Below are positions 1-8,837 of a DNA stretch of 64,000 nt, in pieces. The notes beneath the pieces were generated by a model, which was given only the letters and a program-made list of their open reading frames with translations, ran no database searches and was not told the DNA's origin. The DNA lies in assembly GCA_964562455.1 (NCBI GenBank), contig CAZLTN010000007.1, forward strand, positions 43,381 to 107,380, given 5' to 3'. Each line of letters opens with the position of its first letter. Positions within the stretch are counted from its first letter, which is position 1. The position numbers and the translations under genes were made by a program. The stretch is from Ravibacter sp964562455. Lineage in GTDB: Bacteria > Bacteroidota > Bacteroidia > Cytophagales > Spirosomataceae.

Positions 1-2029
1 GCGTGGATTTTGAATACGAAGAGGTGGGAATCCCCGGGATATCTGCCGCTGCCAGGTCATAGCTTTCGGTTACATCGCTTATGAAGCCCTGGCCGCTTCC
101 GCTTACCGAAGTATTCAGAAAATCCTGATAGGTAAATCCGGCTAACACTGAAAACTTGTGCTTGTCAATGATTTTATCGTATGAAATGGTATTTTCATTC
201 AGGAGGCTCCTGTACCGGCTGGCACCCATTGACGCTGAGCTCACCGTATTTAAAATGTTATTAGTGGTATAGCTAGTGCTTTGAGCATCATGATTAGCCA
301 ATCCTCCCAAAACCTTAATTGTGATCTCCGGGATCGGATTGTAAATCAGGGATGCATTGACCATCGCACGGTTTTCTTTCCTGTTCGACGTCGATTCATT
401 CAAAGAGTTGATCGGGTTGGTAATAGAGTTGGACATGAAGGGATACAGTGTTTTCAGGTCCACATACGATCCGTCGGCCATCGGTGTCGATGTTGGAGGA
501 GCGGAAAGGGTACCGCCGATAATCCCTCCCCCGCGGTTGCCCCCGCTGGGATCTTTCCTATCGGTATTGATATAGCTCAGGATACTGGAAACATCAACTT
601 TTAGCTTGTTACCCAGTTTCTGCGTGAGATTCATCACCAGCGAGTACCTGTCGTAGAAGCTTCTTTTTACGATACCGTCCTGCTCGATCAGACTGCCCCC
701 TATTGAATATTGCGTTTCGTCAGTGCCTCCATTTATATTCAATGCGGCTTTCTTGAATGCTGCAGGTCTGAAAAGCTCGTCCTGCCAATCAAATCCATCG
801 CCGAATGAGTTTATTTGCTGCTCTGTAAAGTAGGGCGTCAGGCCGCCGTTTTCCCTTGTCCTGTTGACGAGGGTAGCATACTCGCGGGCATTCATAAGAT
901 CCATTTTTTTTCGTAGGGTCTGGACCCCGTAGCTGGTCTCGAAATCAATCTGAGTCTTCTTCTTTGCCCCCTTTTTGGTTGTCACGATAACTACGCCATT
1001 AGCTCCTCTGGAGCCGTAAATAGCCGTTGCGGACGCGTCTTTGAGTATTTCCATGCTTTCGATATCTGAACTGTTCAGGGAAAGCAGCATGGATTGATTG
1101 GTTGGAAAGCCATCAATAACGTATAGTGGTTCATTTCCTCCCTGGATCGAATTGGTTCCTCTGATCTGGATACTCATCTGTGCACCCGGGGCACCTGTGT
1201 TCTGCGAGATATTGACCCCTGCCACGCGGCCGGTTAATGCCTGAAGCACATTGGCGGCTGGAATGGAATTGATCTCATCTCTCGTTACGGATGCTACAGA
1301 TCCTGTCAGGTCACTTTTCTTTACTGTTCCGTATCCTACAACTACGACTTCTTCCAGGCTTTTCTCATCCACAACTAACGCTACTTCGAGCCTTGTTCTT
1401 CCCGAAACGACCACTTCCTGGCTAACGTATCCCACATAAGAAAACACAAGGACAGCCTTTTCATCAGGCACATCGAGGCTGAAACTACCGTCGGCATTGG
1501 AGGCCGTACCGGTTTGGGTTCCTTTTACCATGATGCTGACGCCGGGCAGTGGCTCACCTTTCTCGTCTGAAACCCGGCCTGTTATAGTGATCTCTGTGCT
1601 AATCAATTCCCCGGCTTTTCCGGGTGTGATGCCGGGAGTGAGCGAATTGATCATCTCTTCATCTTTCCAGTCGGTCCTGCTGATGATCACCAGGTTTTCA
1701 GCGGCCCTGTATTTAAGATTTAAAGGAGTGAGCACCTCGTCCAGCACTTTATAAAGCGCCTGGTTCTTAGCCGTTATACTTACCTTCCGGTCAGCCCGGA
1801 TCAGGGAGCGGCTGAATACGAACCGGATGTTGGTGCGTTGCTCTATTTCTCGGAAAACGCTTTCTACCTCCTGGTTCCTGATATTCAGGCTCACTTTCTT
1901 GTCCAGCGCCGGTTGTGCATATCCTTCTATCGCATGCACGTTTCCCAGTGCAGAGACAAGTAAGACGATTTGAATGAAAGACAAACGCATAAACCTTATC
2001 AATGATTGATAATAGATTCTTTTTTGCAT
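1..2029 (-). CDS. SusC/RagA-family TonB-linked outer membrane protein (3' end beyond window)
   Basis: This is an outer-membrane TonB-dependent transporter of the SusC type, which imports glycans or other large ligands with a SusD partner. About 676 residues are visible; the C-terminal barrel lies beyond position 1. In order it shows a signal peptide, an STN domain (about residues 40-95), a carboxypeptidase-regulatory-like beta-sandwich (about 150-215), a plug with SLEEVVVVGYG, and the start of the barrel. The STN domain is the part that contacts FecR, which fits the FecR and sigma genes just upstream. The start at 2029 precedes a credible signal peptide; ATG at 1990 is the alternative. No SusD is visible because it would lie past the edge. 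The substrate is unknown. Confidence 0.93.
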   Translation of the reverse strand, partial: MQKRIYYQSLIRFMRLSFIQIVLLVSALGNVHAIEGYAQPALDKKVSLNIRNQEVESVFREIEQRTNIRFVFSRSLIRADRKVSITAKNQALYKVLDEVLTPLNLKYRAAENLVIISRTDWKDEEMINSLTPGITPGKAGELISTEITITGRVSDEKGEPLPGVSIMVKGTQTGTASNADGSFSLDVPDEKAVLVFSYVGYVSQEVVVSGRTRLEVALVVDEKSLEEVVVVGYGTVKKSDLTGSVASVTRDEINSIPAANVLQALTGRVAGVNISQNTGAPGAQMSIQIRGTNSIQGGNEPLYVIDGFPTNQSMLLSLNSSDIESMEILKDASATAIYGSRGANGVVIVTTKKGAKKKTQIDFETSYGVQTLRKKMDLMNAREYATLVNRTRENGGLTPYFTEQQINSFGDGFDWQDELFRPAAFKKAALNINGGTDETQYSIGGSLIEQDGIVKRSFYDRYSLVMNLTQKLGNKLKVDVSSILSYINTDRKDPSGGNRGGGIIGGTLSAPPTSTPMADGSYVDLKTLYPFMSNSITNPINSLNESTSNRKENRAMVNASLIYNPIPEITIKVLGGLANHDAQSTSYTTNNILNTVSSASMGASRYRSLLNENTISYDKIIDKHKFSVLAGFTYQDFLNTSVSGSGQGFISDVTESYDLAAADIPGIPTSSYSKST

Positions 2030-2130
2030 AAATTTGAGTAGTATTTGAATGAATACTGAAAAAACAGTACCCTGCATCCTTCCAAAACAGGAGGATGATG
2101 TTTGCGCCAGCAACATGAAGCAGGGTTTCA

Positions 2131-2163
2131 GAAACCGGTGGTGTCGGAAGCACTGCCGGTTTC
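2131..2163 (-). other. Hairpin in the fecR-susC intergenic leader
   Basis: Arms GAAACCGG and CCGGTTTC (8 bp, loop 17) lie in the 200-base gap between the FecR and SusC genes. The rest of this gap shows no gene and no housekeeping-type promoter. The SusC promoter, if sigma-dependent, should be in it. The hairpin could be an mRNA-processing or stability element; this is inference. Confidence 0.3.
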
Positions 2164-2229
2164 AGTTAATAAGGGGGTCAGGAAAGAGGTTCTGTCATAT
2201 GTAGTCTGTTTTAAGAGTTAGCAATGGAT

Positions 2230-3339
2230 TTATTCGTTACAGCTTTTTCCGTAGATCATGACCTGACCGTCCAGAATTTCGTATTTAGCCTCTATGGCTT
2301 CGCATATTATTTCGAGCTTTTCCTTCAGGGACTGATCGGTCAGAACGGCCGTAAGGGGGCAGCCCGATAACAGCTCTTCGTCGAAAACAATGTCTATCTG
2401 GTAGGCTTCTTTCAGCTCTTTCAATACCTGGCTTACCGGTGTGTTGAAGTAGCTGGCCCTGATGGTACCCGACTTTCCGGGTATGACTTCGGGAGCATCT
2501 GAAAGTGTCTTCACTAAACGGCTGTCGCGTATCTCCAGCGTTACTTTCTGATTGGAGGTAACGAGCAGCCCGTGCGATTCTCCATTTGTACCTGCATTCC
2601 GGAAATCTTCCTTTTTGAATACCGAAACCTTCCCTTCTTTGACCTCTACGACCTCTTCTGCTTTACTTTTGATCGCCTTGATAATAAAGCTGGTTCCCAA
2701 CACACGTGTAATGAGGTTTTCGGAATAGACCAGGAACGGCCGCTTCACATCCCTGCTTACCTTGAAAAACGCTTCCCCTGTCAGGTATACTTCCCGCGTG
2801 GCTTCTCCAAAAGCTTCCGGAGTCCTCAGCTCGGAATCCGGCCCCAGTTCTACCGTTGTCCCGTCTTCAAGAAGTATTGTCTCGTTCTCCATCGTCGTGT
2901 TTTGCCTGACGATCATTTTCGCCTGACTGTTTTCCGTAACTCCCTGTACGTTTCCGGATGGGGTATCCTTCAAAAACTGCCAGCCAAGCAAGGCCGCCAC
3001 CATTACTACCGATGCCGCAGCCAGCCATCTCACAAATGGCCGGACCGTTGACGGATACCGGGGGGCGGTGCGTGCAGCCTCTTGCTGTCCCTGCCTGATC
3101 TTCATGACCATTGCCGAGATTTCCTCCTCGATTTCCTCGTCACTTATATGCGCTTCAAACCGTGCATATACGCTTCCTAACAGGAGGCGCGCCCTTTGTA
3201 TGTCGTCGGCCTGGTCCGGGTTTGCGGCTTTATAATTTGCCCATATCCCGTCTTTTTCCGCTGTAGGGTACCTTACCCAATTCTGGAAATCTGCGTCCAG
3301 GACAAAATCTTCTACAACGTACGCTTTGTATTTATCCAT
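2230..3339 (-). CDS. FecR family anti-sigma factor (DUF4974 C-terminus)
   Basis: This is an inner-membrane transmembrane regulator. In this family the cytoplasmic N-terminus holds the ECF sigma factor and the periplasmic part senses the STN domain of the cognate SusC. The 369 residues comprise a cytoplasmic region (1-100), one membrane helix (about 103-123), a FecR beta domain (about 145-250) and a C-terminal DUF4974 domain (about 290-360). It sits between its sigma gene (82 bases upstream) and the SusC gene (200 bases downstream), the standard order. Length and domains are typical. Confidence 0.93.
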   Translation of the reverse strand: MDKYKAYVVEDFVLDADFQNWVRYPTAEKDGIWANYKAANPDQADDIQRARLLLGSVYARFEAHISDEEIEEEISAMVMKIRQGQQEAARTAPRYPSTVRPFVRWLAAASVVMVAALLGWQFLKDTPSGNVQGVTENSQAKMIVRQNTTMENETILLEDGTTVELGPDSELRTPEAFGEATREVYLTGEAFFKVSRDVKRPFLVYSENLITRVLGTSFIIKAIKSKAEEVVEVKEGKVSVFKKEDFRNAGTNGESHGLLVTSNQKVTLEIRDSRLVKTLSDAPEVIPGKSGTIRASYFNTPVSQVLKELKEAYQIDIVFDEELLSGCPLTAVLTDQSLKEKLEIICEAIEAKYEILDGQVMIYGKSCNE

Positions 3340-3421
3340 GTAAATATTGCTTCCTATTAAGAGATAGGCAGAGGCCGGTCCGGAATAATCAAAAAAAATC
3401 AGATTTTTTGTAAAAAAGATT

Positions 3422-3982
3422 TCACATCCTCTCCCTCAATTCCCGGATAGTCCTGTAGATGAGATTGGCTACCGCCTGCCGGGAAATGGACATTACCTCC
3501 GCTATTGCTTCATTGCTGAGGTTTTCGAAGAATTTAAGATAGACGACTTCCTGCTGGCGCTTGGACAATAATTCGAGCTGGCGGGTCAGTTGCTGCCACC
3601 TGGCCTCATCGGTTTCGAGTACGATAAGCTTCTCCTCGATGCTTTCATCTACTGCTATATCCGATTCCCAGTCAGGCTCCGTTTCATCTTGTATCCGGTT
3701 CCTGCGGGAGCCTTCCCTGTGAATTTTTCTACGTAGTGATTTGAGCAGGTAAAACTTGATAAAACCAGTATCTCCAAGAGACTCTCTTTTAGCCCAGAGC
3801 TCAAGGAAAAGGTCTTGTATACAGTCTTTAATAAACTCCCGGTCGCGGCTGAATTTTACGCCATAGCTGAACAAACTGCGGTAATGAAGACGGGTTATTT
3901 CCGCGAAGGCCTCCTCGCTGCCTTTTCGAAACGCATCCCACAATTCGTGGTCTTCTCCTGCAACTTCGTTGGCTAAAGACAT
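3422..3982 (-). CDS. ECF RNA polymerase sigma-70 factor, FecI-like
   Basis: This is an extracytoplasmic-function sigma factor, predicted to transcribe the adjacent SusC locus when FecR releases it. Region 2 is visible (FSRDREFIKDCIQDLFLELW) and so is a region 4 helix-turn-helix (LSNEAIAEVMSISRQAVANLI). I chose the start at 3982 (MSLANEV, 186 residues) because AGGA lies a few bases upstream. An ATG at 4021 would add 13 residues unlike the family. FecR and SusC follow on the same strand. Confidence 0.9.
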   Translation of the reverse strand: MSLANEVAGEDHELWDAFRKGSEEAFAEITRLHYRSLFSYGVKFSRDREFIKDCIQDLFLELWAKRESLGDTGFIKFYLLKSLRRKIHREGSRRNRIQDETEPDWESDIAVDESIEEKLIVLETDEARWQQLTRQLELLSKRQQEVVYLKFFENLSNEAIAEVMSISRQAVANLIYRTIRELRERM

Positions 3983-4125
3983 TTGTTCCTCAAGAAGGCC
4001 TCTGCTGATAAATAATCGCAATTCTACGTTATTTTACAGCAAAACGCAATTGATTACAATAGAGGCCGCATGAAGGGACATTTCCCCACTCAGGTATGAG
4101 AGCCGCGCGGAGATGTAACCATGAT

Positions 4126-5574
4126 TCACTTCCCTTCGCCGGCAAAAGGAAATATCGCCGAAGGCCTGTGAGCCTGGTCCATCAGCCTGACCAATTCGGC
4201 TGTTTTTTTCGGATTGGACTTTGCCAGGTCGACTGATTCCTGCGGATCTTTCGAAAGGTTATAAAGCTCAACCTTTGTTTTTTCCGGGTTATTGGCTTCG
4301 AGCCGCACGGCTTTCCAGGTGCCCTGACTGACGGCCTGACGGCCGCCCTTTTCGTGAAATTCCCAGTACAGGTAGGCGTGGACGGGTTGCTTTCCTCTTC
4401 CTAACAAGGTTGGTACCAGCGATATACCGTCTGTATGTGCCTGCTTTTTCATTCCTGCCAGCTCGGTGAAGGTGGGCAATATATCCCAAAAGGCGCCCGC
4501 GTGATGACTGACTCCGGGTTTTACAACCCCGGGCCAGTAGGCCAGCGCAGGCACGCGGATACCACCTTCGTACAGGTCGCGCTTAACGCCCCGGAAGCCG
4601 CCGCTGCTATTAAAGAAGACAGGGTCAGCACCACCCTCCGTGTGAGGGCCGTTATCGCTGGTGAATATAATAAGCGTATTTTGATCAAGCCCCTTTTGAC
4701 GTAATGCCGCCACGATTTGCCCTACGTACATGTCAAGACGCGCCACCATAGCGGCAAATGTTGCGTGCGGAAAAGCCTGTGAGGCGTAACCGCCTTTGGT
4801 TGCATCCGGACCGTAGTCATCCCCGGTGAAAGGGGTTTCGGGGAATTTGCCCTTGTAATGCTGCAGGAGCGAATCGTCGGGAGCAACCAGCTCGGCATGA
4901 GGCAGGATATAGGGCAAAAACATGAAAAAAGGCTTTTTCCCATCCTGCGAAGCTACAAATTCCAACGCCTTATCCTGGATCAGATCCGGCGCATAAACCT
5001 CCGTTTTTTGCAGGTTTTTGTTCGCATCCAGCATTACTTTCTTATCGTTGTCCCATAAATGAGCCGGGTAATAGCGGTGGGCAATCGTCTGGCAATTGTA
5101 CCCGAAGAACCGATCAAAGCCCTGGCGAAGCGGATCTCCCTCCGAGCCGGGTGACCCCAGCCCCCATTTCCCGAATGCTCCGGTCGTATAGCCGCTTTCC
5201 CGGAGCAATTCAGCTATGGTAACCACGCTGTCGGCGATCGGCTGCTGGCCTTCGGGTTCGGCCTTCTTGTTACCTCGTATGTAAGTATGACCTGTATGTA
5301 AACCGGACATCAGCGAAGACCTGGATGGAGCGCATACACTTGTGCCGGAGTAAAATCGTGTGAAACGCAACCCGTCGGAGGCCAGTTTGTCAAGGTTCGG
5401 TGTTTTTATTTTCTGCTGACCGTTGAACCCTACATCCCCGTAGCCCAGATCATCAGCCAGGATAAAAATAATGTTTGGCCGTTGGGCCAGAGAAGCGCGA
5501 CCCACCTGCGCCATAGACATACCTGCTGCCAGGCAGAATAGAAATAAAAGGATAATCTTTTTTTGCATATTCAC
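4126..5574 (-). CDS. Secreted sulfatase (S1 family, arylsulfatase type)
   Basis: This enzyme hydrolyses sulfate esters, probably on a carbohydrate, in the periplasm or outside the cell. The 482 residues include a signal peptide (about 1-22), the metal pair DD at 41-42 and the CxPSR maturation signature CAPSR, with Cys81 as the residue converted to formylglycine. The following GKWGLG has Gly where many arylsulfatases have His. It is the last of three sulfatases in the locus, 153 bases after the previous one. A sulfatase-maturing enzyme is not in the window and must be encoded elsewhere. The sugar and sulfate position cannot be read from sequence. Confidence 0.92.
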   Translation of the reverse strand: MNMQKKIILLFLFCLAAGMSMAQVGRASLAQRPNIIFILADDLGYGDVGFNGQQKIKTPNLDKLASDGLRFTRFYSGTSVCAPSRSSLMSGLHTGHTYIRGNKKAEPEGQQPIADSVVTIAELLRESGYTTGAFGKWGLGSPGSEGDPLRQGFDRFFGYNCQTIAHRYYPAHLWDNDKKVMLDANKNLQKTEVYAPDLIQDKALEFVASQDGKKPFFMFLPYILPHAELVAPDDSLLQHYKGKFPETPFTGDDYGPDATKGGYASQAFPHATFAAMVARLDMYVGQIVAALRQKGLDQNTLIIFTSDNGPHTEGGADPVFFNSSGGFRGVKRDLYEGGIRVPALAYWPGVVKPGVSHHAGAFWDILPTFTELAGMKKQAHTDGISLVPTLLGRGKQPVHAYLYWEFHEKGGRQAVSQGTWKAVRLEANNPEKTKVELYNLSKDPQESVDLAKSNPKKTAELVRLMDQAHRPSAIFPFAGEGK

Positions 5575-5727
5575 TCAATTAATAGTTTTTCGTTTTGGCC
5601 GGCTTCACATAGCTGGCTCGGCGCCTGTCATTTCGAGACCTGTCGGGACCAATCCGAAACCAAAACCAATTTATGCATAAAAATCACTAACCCGTTATTG
5701 CAGGACAATTAAAACAAAAGCGTTATT

Positions 5728-7185
5728 TTATTTTGCCACTGTGAACCAGCGGTCAAATTCCGACTCCCAGAATTTGAGATATTCAGTATCACTGATATCT
5801 GCCGGCAGCCCTCTCGATTTCATTTTAGTTTCGTAGGATTTTTTCATTTTTTCGCGGGCGAAAGATATCTCTTCTGCCGCTTCGGGGTGAGGACCTTTAT
5901 CTGCTTCGGCGACCCATTTCTCCAGGGCTTCCCTGAGCTCCCCGAACTGCTTGCGGTAGGCCGGGTGTTCCGCGAGATTTTCCAGTTCAAAGGGATCTTT
6001 TCGCAAATCATACAGTTCGAATTCCGGCCTGCTGTCGGACATAAAGCGGGCTTGCTGTGCATTTAGCTGTCCACGCTGATGCATTACCTGCATCAGCGTC
6101 AGGATGGGGTAATCGGTCTTTTTGTAGGCATTAAACTGTGTATAGGGGCGATCGGGGTGGTAGTTCCGGATCAGTTTCATATCCCTGGTACGTACCATAC
6201 GGATCCTGTCGAGTGTTTCATCGCAGCGATCGCGGGCAGCATATACGTAGCGGTTAGGAACCGCGTCTTTTCCAAGAAAGTCGCGCCCCTGCATGAAAGA
6301 CGGAACCGGTGCGCCTGCCAGTTTTAGAGTAGCAGCAGCAATATCGATGTTGCTTATAAGCTGGTCGCTCACTTTGGGCGAGGGCCCGGTCCCGTGGCCC
6401 GATACGATAAGCGGGGCATTTACGCCGCCTTCATAAAGGAATTGTTTTCCGCGGACGTGAGGGTGCCCGTGATCGCCGAAGAAGAAAACAACCGTATTTT
6501 TTTCCAGGCCGTCCTTTTTTAGCTGATCCAGGATGGAACCGATTTCCTTATCCAGCAACTGCATGGTTTCGAGATACATGGCCCAGTCTTTGCGCGCCAT
6601 CGGGTGATCCGGGTAATAGGGAGGAAGTTTGATTTTATCGGGATCGACAGGGCGCGAAGGATCTCTTGCAAAAGGACGGTGCGTGAATTTCAGGTGTACC
6701 TGGGCAAAGAAAGGCTGTCCTTTCTTCCGTCCGGACCAGTGGAAGCCATCGTACATCCTGGCAGGATCGTGCACAAAGTTGTAGCCGGTATAATAGGGGC
6801 CTTTCATGTCGACCCCTCCGGTATTGGTTACGTAGTAGCCCTGTGCCTTCATCAGTTCGGGCAGGGGAATAATATCTGCCGGCAGTGTCGTCTTTGTATT
6901 CGGAAACTGGTTGTGACAGTTGATGCTGATGGCATGCATTCCTGTTATAAAAGCCGACCTGCTGGGAGAACAGACAGCTCCTGCCGTGATCATGTTTTTA
7001 TAGGCTATCCCGCCGGCAGCAAGCCGATCAAGATTCGGGGTATGAACCAGGGGATTTCCGTAGCAGCCGATATCGGTACTTATATCATTGGCCACAATCC
7101 ATAAAATATTAGGGCGGCTATCTTTACAATAAGCGGAGCTGAAGCACAAAAGCAGGATCCACAGTAATATTGCATACTTTTTCAT
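5728..7185 (-). CDS. Secreted sulfatase (S1 family, heparan N-sulfatase-like)
   Basis: This 485-residue sulfatase has a signal peptide and the maturation motif CSPSR at Cys72. Its layout resembles the N-sulfoglucosamine sulfohydrolase-like subgroup. Two metal-site positions differ from the textbook pattern: AND (Asn33-Asp34) instead of ADD, and GDHG instead of DNG near residue 235. These may be subgroup features rather than loss of function. It starts 8 bases after the stop of the preceding sulfatase, so the two are almost certainly co-transcribed and co-translated. Substrate assignment is inference. Confidence 0.9.
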   Translation of the reverse strand: MKKYAILLWILLLCFSSAYCKDSRPNILWIVANDISTDIGCYGNPLVHTPNLDRLAAGGIAYKNMITAGAVCSPSRSAFITGMHAISINCHNQFPNTKTTLPADIIPLPELMKAQGYYVTNTGGVDMKGPYYTGYNFVHDPARMYDGFHWSGRKKGQPFFAQVHLKFTHRPFARDPSRPVDPDKIKLPPYYPDHPMARKDWAMYLETMQLLDKEIGSILDQLKKDGLEKNTVVFFFGDHGHPHVRGKQFLYEGGVNAPLIVSGHGTGPSPKVSDQLISNIDIAAATLKLAGAPVPSFMQGRDFLGKDAVPNRYVYAARDRCDETLDRIRMVRTRDMKLIRNYHPDRPYTQFNAYKKTDYPILTLMQVMHQRGQLNAQQARFMSDSRPEFELYDLRKDPFELENLAEHPAYRKQFGELREALEKWVAEADKGPHPEAAEEISFAREKMKKSYETKMKSRGLPADISDTEYLKFWESEFDRWFTVAK

Positions 7186-7193
7186 TGTACCGG

Positions 7194-8801
7194 TTATTTG
7201 TTCAGGTCAGTTTTCTCGAAATCGGAGGGGTTCACCCAGCCGGCGTTCAGCTTTTCGCCGTTTTTCCAGCGATTATAAAAATTGACGGAAGCCTCGTTGG
7301 CGTAGGGGTATTGATCGAAAATATGCCCCTTTCCGGACATCCTGGGATCGCCCTGCGCCTTTAATTCCGTTTCCATTTCTTTCCTTAATTTTTGAGCGAC
7401 TTTTTTATAGCGCTCATTCTGTGCGAGGTTTTTCATTCCGTGGGGGTCTGTATCGAGCCTGTATAATTCTTCAGCAGGCCTTTTCCCAAACGACAGGTCC
7501 CAGTAAGGGTCTGCCCCCTTGCTCCGTCTTGCGTTCAGTATCTCGGTTTTGGTAGGGCTGCCGTCTGCATCGAGATAGCCGGTTTCGGGGTTGCCGGCCG
7601 GCCATCTTGCAGGCTCGTAGTTGACCAGGTAGAAAAAATTATCTTTCACGATTGCCCTTACGGGGTAACCGGCGTCGTCAGGCCTGCCCACATCCGTCCT
7701 TTCGCGGCCGAGCAGCATCCGGCTGCGGCCGGGATCGACCTGCCCGTCTTTTTCCGACAGGAGCAACGGCACCAGCGATTTTCCCTGTACAGGCTGCATG
7801 GTATTCCCGCTGCCGACGCCGGCTGCCTCCAGGAATGTTGGCGCAAAATCTATAAAGCTGACATAATCTTTCAGCACACGGCCCTTGTTTTTCATCTTGC
7901 CCTTCCACATTATGGCCAGGGGCAGGTGATTGGAGAACTCGTAGACGTTTCCTTTTACCCTCGGGAATGGCATGCCGTTATCGGAAGTAACCACAACGAT
8001 TGTGTTTTCAAGCTCGCCGTTCTTTTCGAGCATGTCCAGTATTTTTCCAAGTTGCCGGTCAAAGTACTCCACTTCAAATGCATAGTCAAGGAGGTCGTTG
8101 CGGATCACTTCATTGTCAGGCCAGTAGGGCGGTACTTCACGAACATCTGTTGTTTTCTTACCGCCCAGTGCCGCTCCCGATCCATATGCATAGGTCCTGT
8201 GTGGCTCCAACCCCCCGTACCAGAAACAAAAAGGCTGGTTGCCGGGCTTTTGTTCCAGGAACTCCCTGAAATTTTCAGCATAGTCGATATTTGAGATATC
8301 GGGAGTGGGAGGCTGGGTTTTATGCTTGTTGAAAACCGGCCCGGTGAGCTGGCGCGGCTTTCCGGCCCTGTTTCCGACCTTCCCCGGCGCCCATCCCTTT
8401 CCTGAATAGCCGGTCCAATAGCCATGATCTCCCAGAGTTTCAACCCAGGTGACAAACTTATCCGGGAAATAGGGCACGTGGTTTCCCGCTTCTTCGAGCT
8501 GCCAGGGGTTCCTGCCGGTCAGGATGCAGGCCCTTGAGGGCGCACACTTGGAGTTGGGTGTATAGGCGTTGGAGAACAGTACGCCTTCTCTGGCAACCCG
8601 GTCGAAAGAAGGGGTGCTGACCCAGGGCGTCTGGTGATAGGCATTCAGGTACCTGAAAGACATGTCGTCGGCAATGCAGAACAGGATATTCGGGGTGGAG
8701 TGTTTACCTGCTTTTGCTTTTTTCGGTTGGTTCAAAGCGACCAATCCACCTGCCAATGCCAGGAGCAGTGCGGGTATAGCCAACTGTTTTCTGAAAGTCA
8801 T
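7194..8801 (-). CDS. Secreted sulfatase (S1 family)
   Basis: The 535 residues begin with a hydrophobic signal or anchor (about 6-23). They carry the metal pair DD (45-46), the maturation motif CAPSR with Cys86, and a SDNG metal motif in the second half. The C-terminal quarter carries the usual sulfatase subdomain. It is similar in overall plan to the heparan N-sulfatase-like group and is the first of three consecutive sulfatases, 36 bases after the PHP-domain gene. It probably acts in the periplasm or at the cell surface on ligand imported by the SusC/SusD pair upstream. Confidence 0.92.
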   Translation of the reverse strand: MTFRKQLAIPALLLALAGGLVALNQPKKAKAGKHSTPNILFCIADDMSFRYLNAYHQTPWVSTPSFDRVAREGVLFSNAYTPNSKCAPSRACILTGRNPWQLEEAGNHVPYFPDKFVTWVETLGDHGYWTGYSGKGWAPGKVGNRAGKPRQLTGPVFNKHKTQPPTPDISNIDYAENFREFLEQKPGNQPFCFWYGGLEPHRTYAYGSGAALGGKKTTDVREVPPYWPDNEVIRNDLLDYAFEVEYFDRQLGKILDMLEKNGELENTIVVVTSDNGMPFPRVKGNVYEFSNHLPLAIMWKGKMKNKGRVLKDYVSFIDFAPTFLEAAGVGSGNTMQPVQGKSLVPLLLSEKDGQVDPGRSRMLLGRERTDVGRPDDAGYPVRAIVKDNFFYLVNYEPARWPAGNPETGYLDADGSPTKTEILNARRSKGADPYWDLSFGKRPAEELYRLDTDPHGMKNLAQNERYKKVAQKLRKEMETELKAQGDPRMSGKGHIFDQYPYANEASVNFYNRWKNGEKLNAGWVNPSDFEKTDLNK

Positions 8802-8837
8802 ATTGTTTTTTGTTTCACTAAGTGGACACGTACCGGT

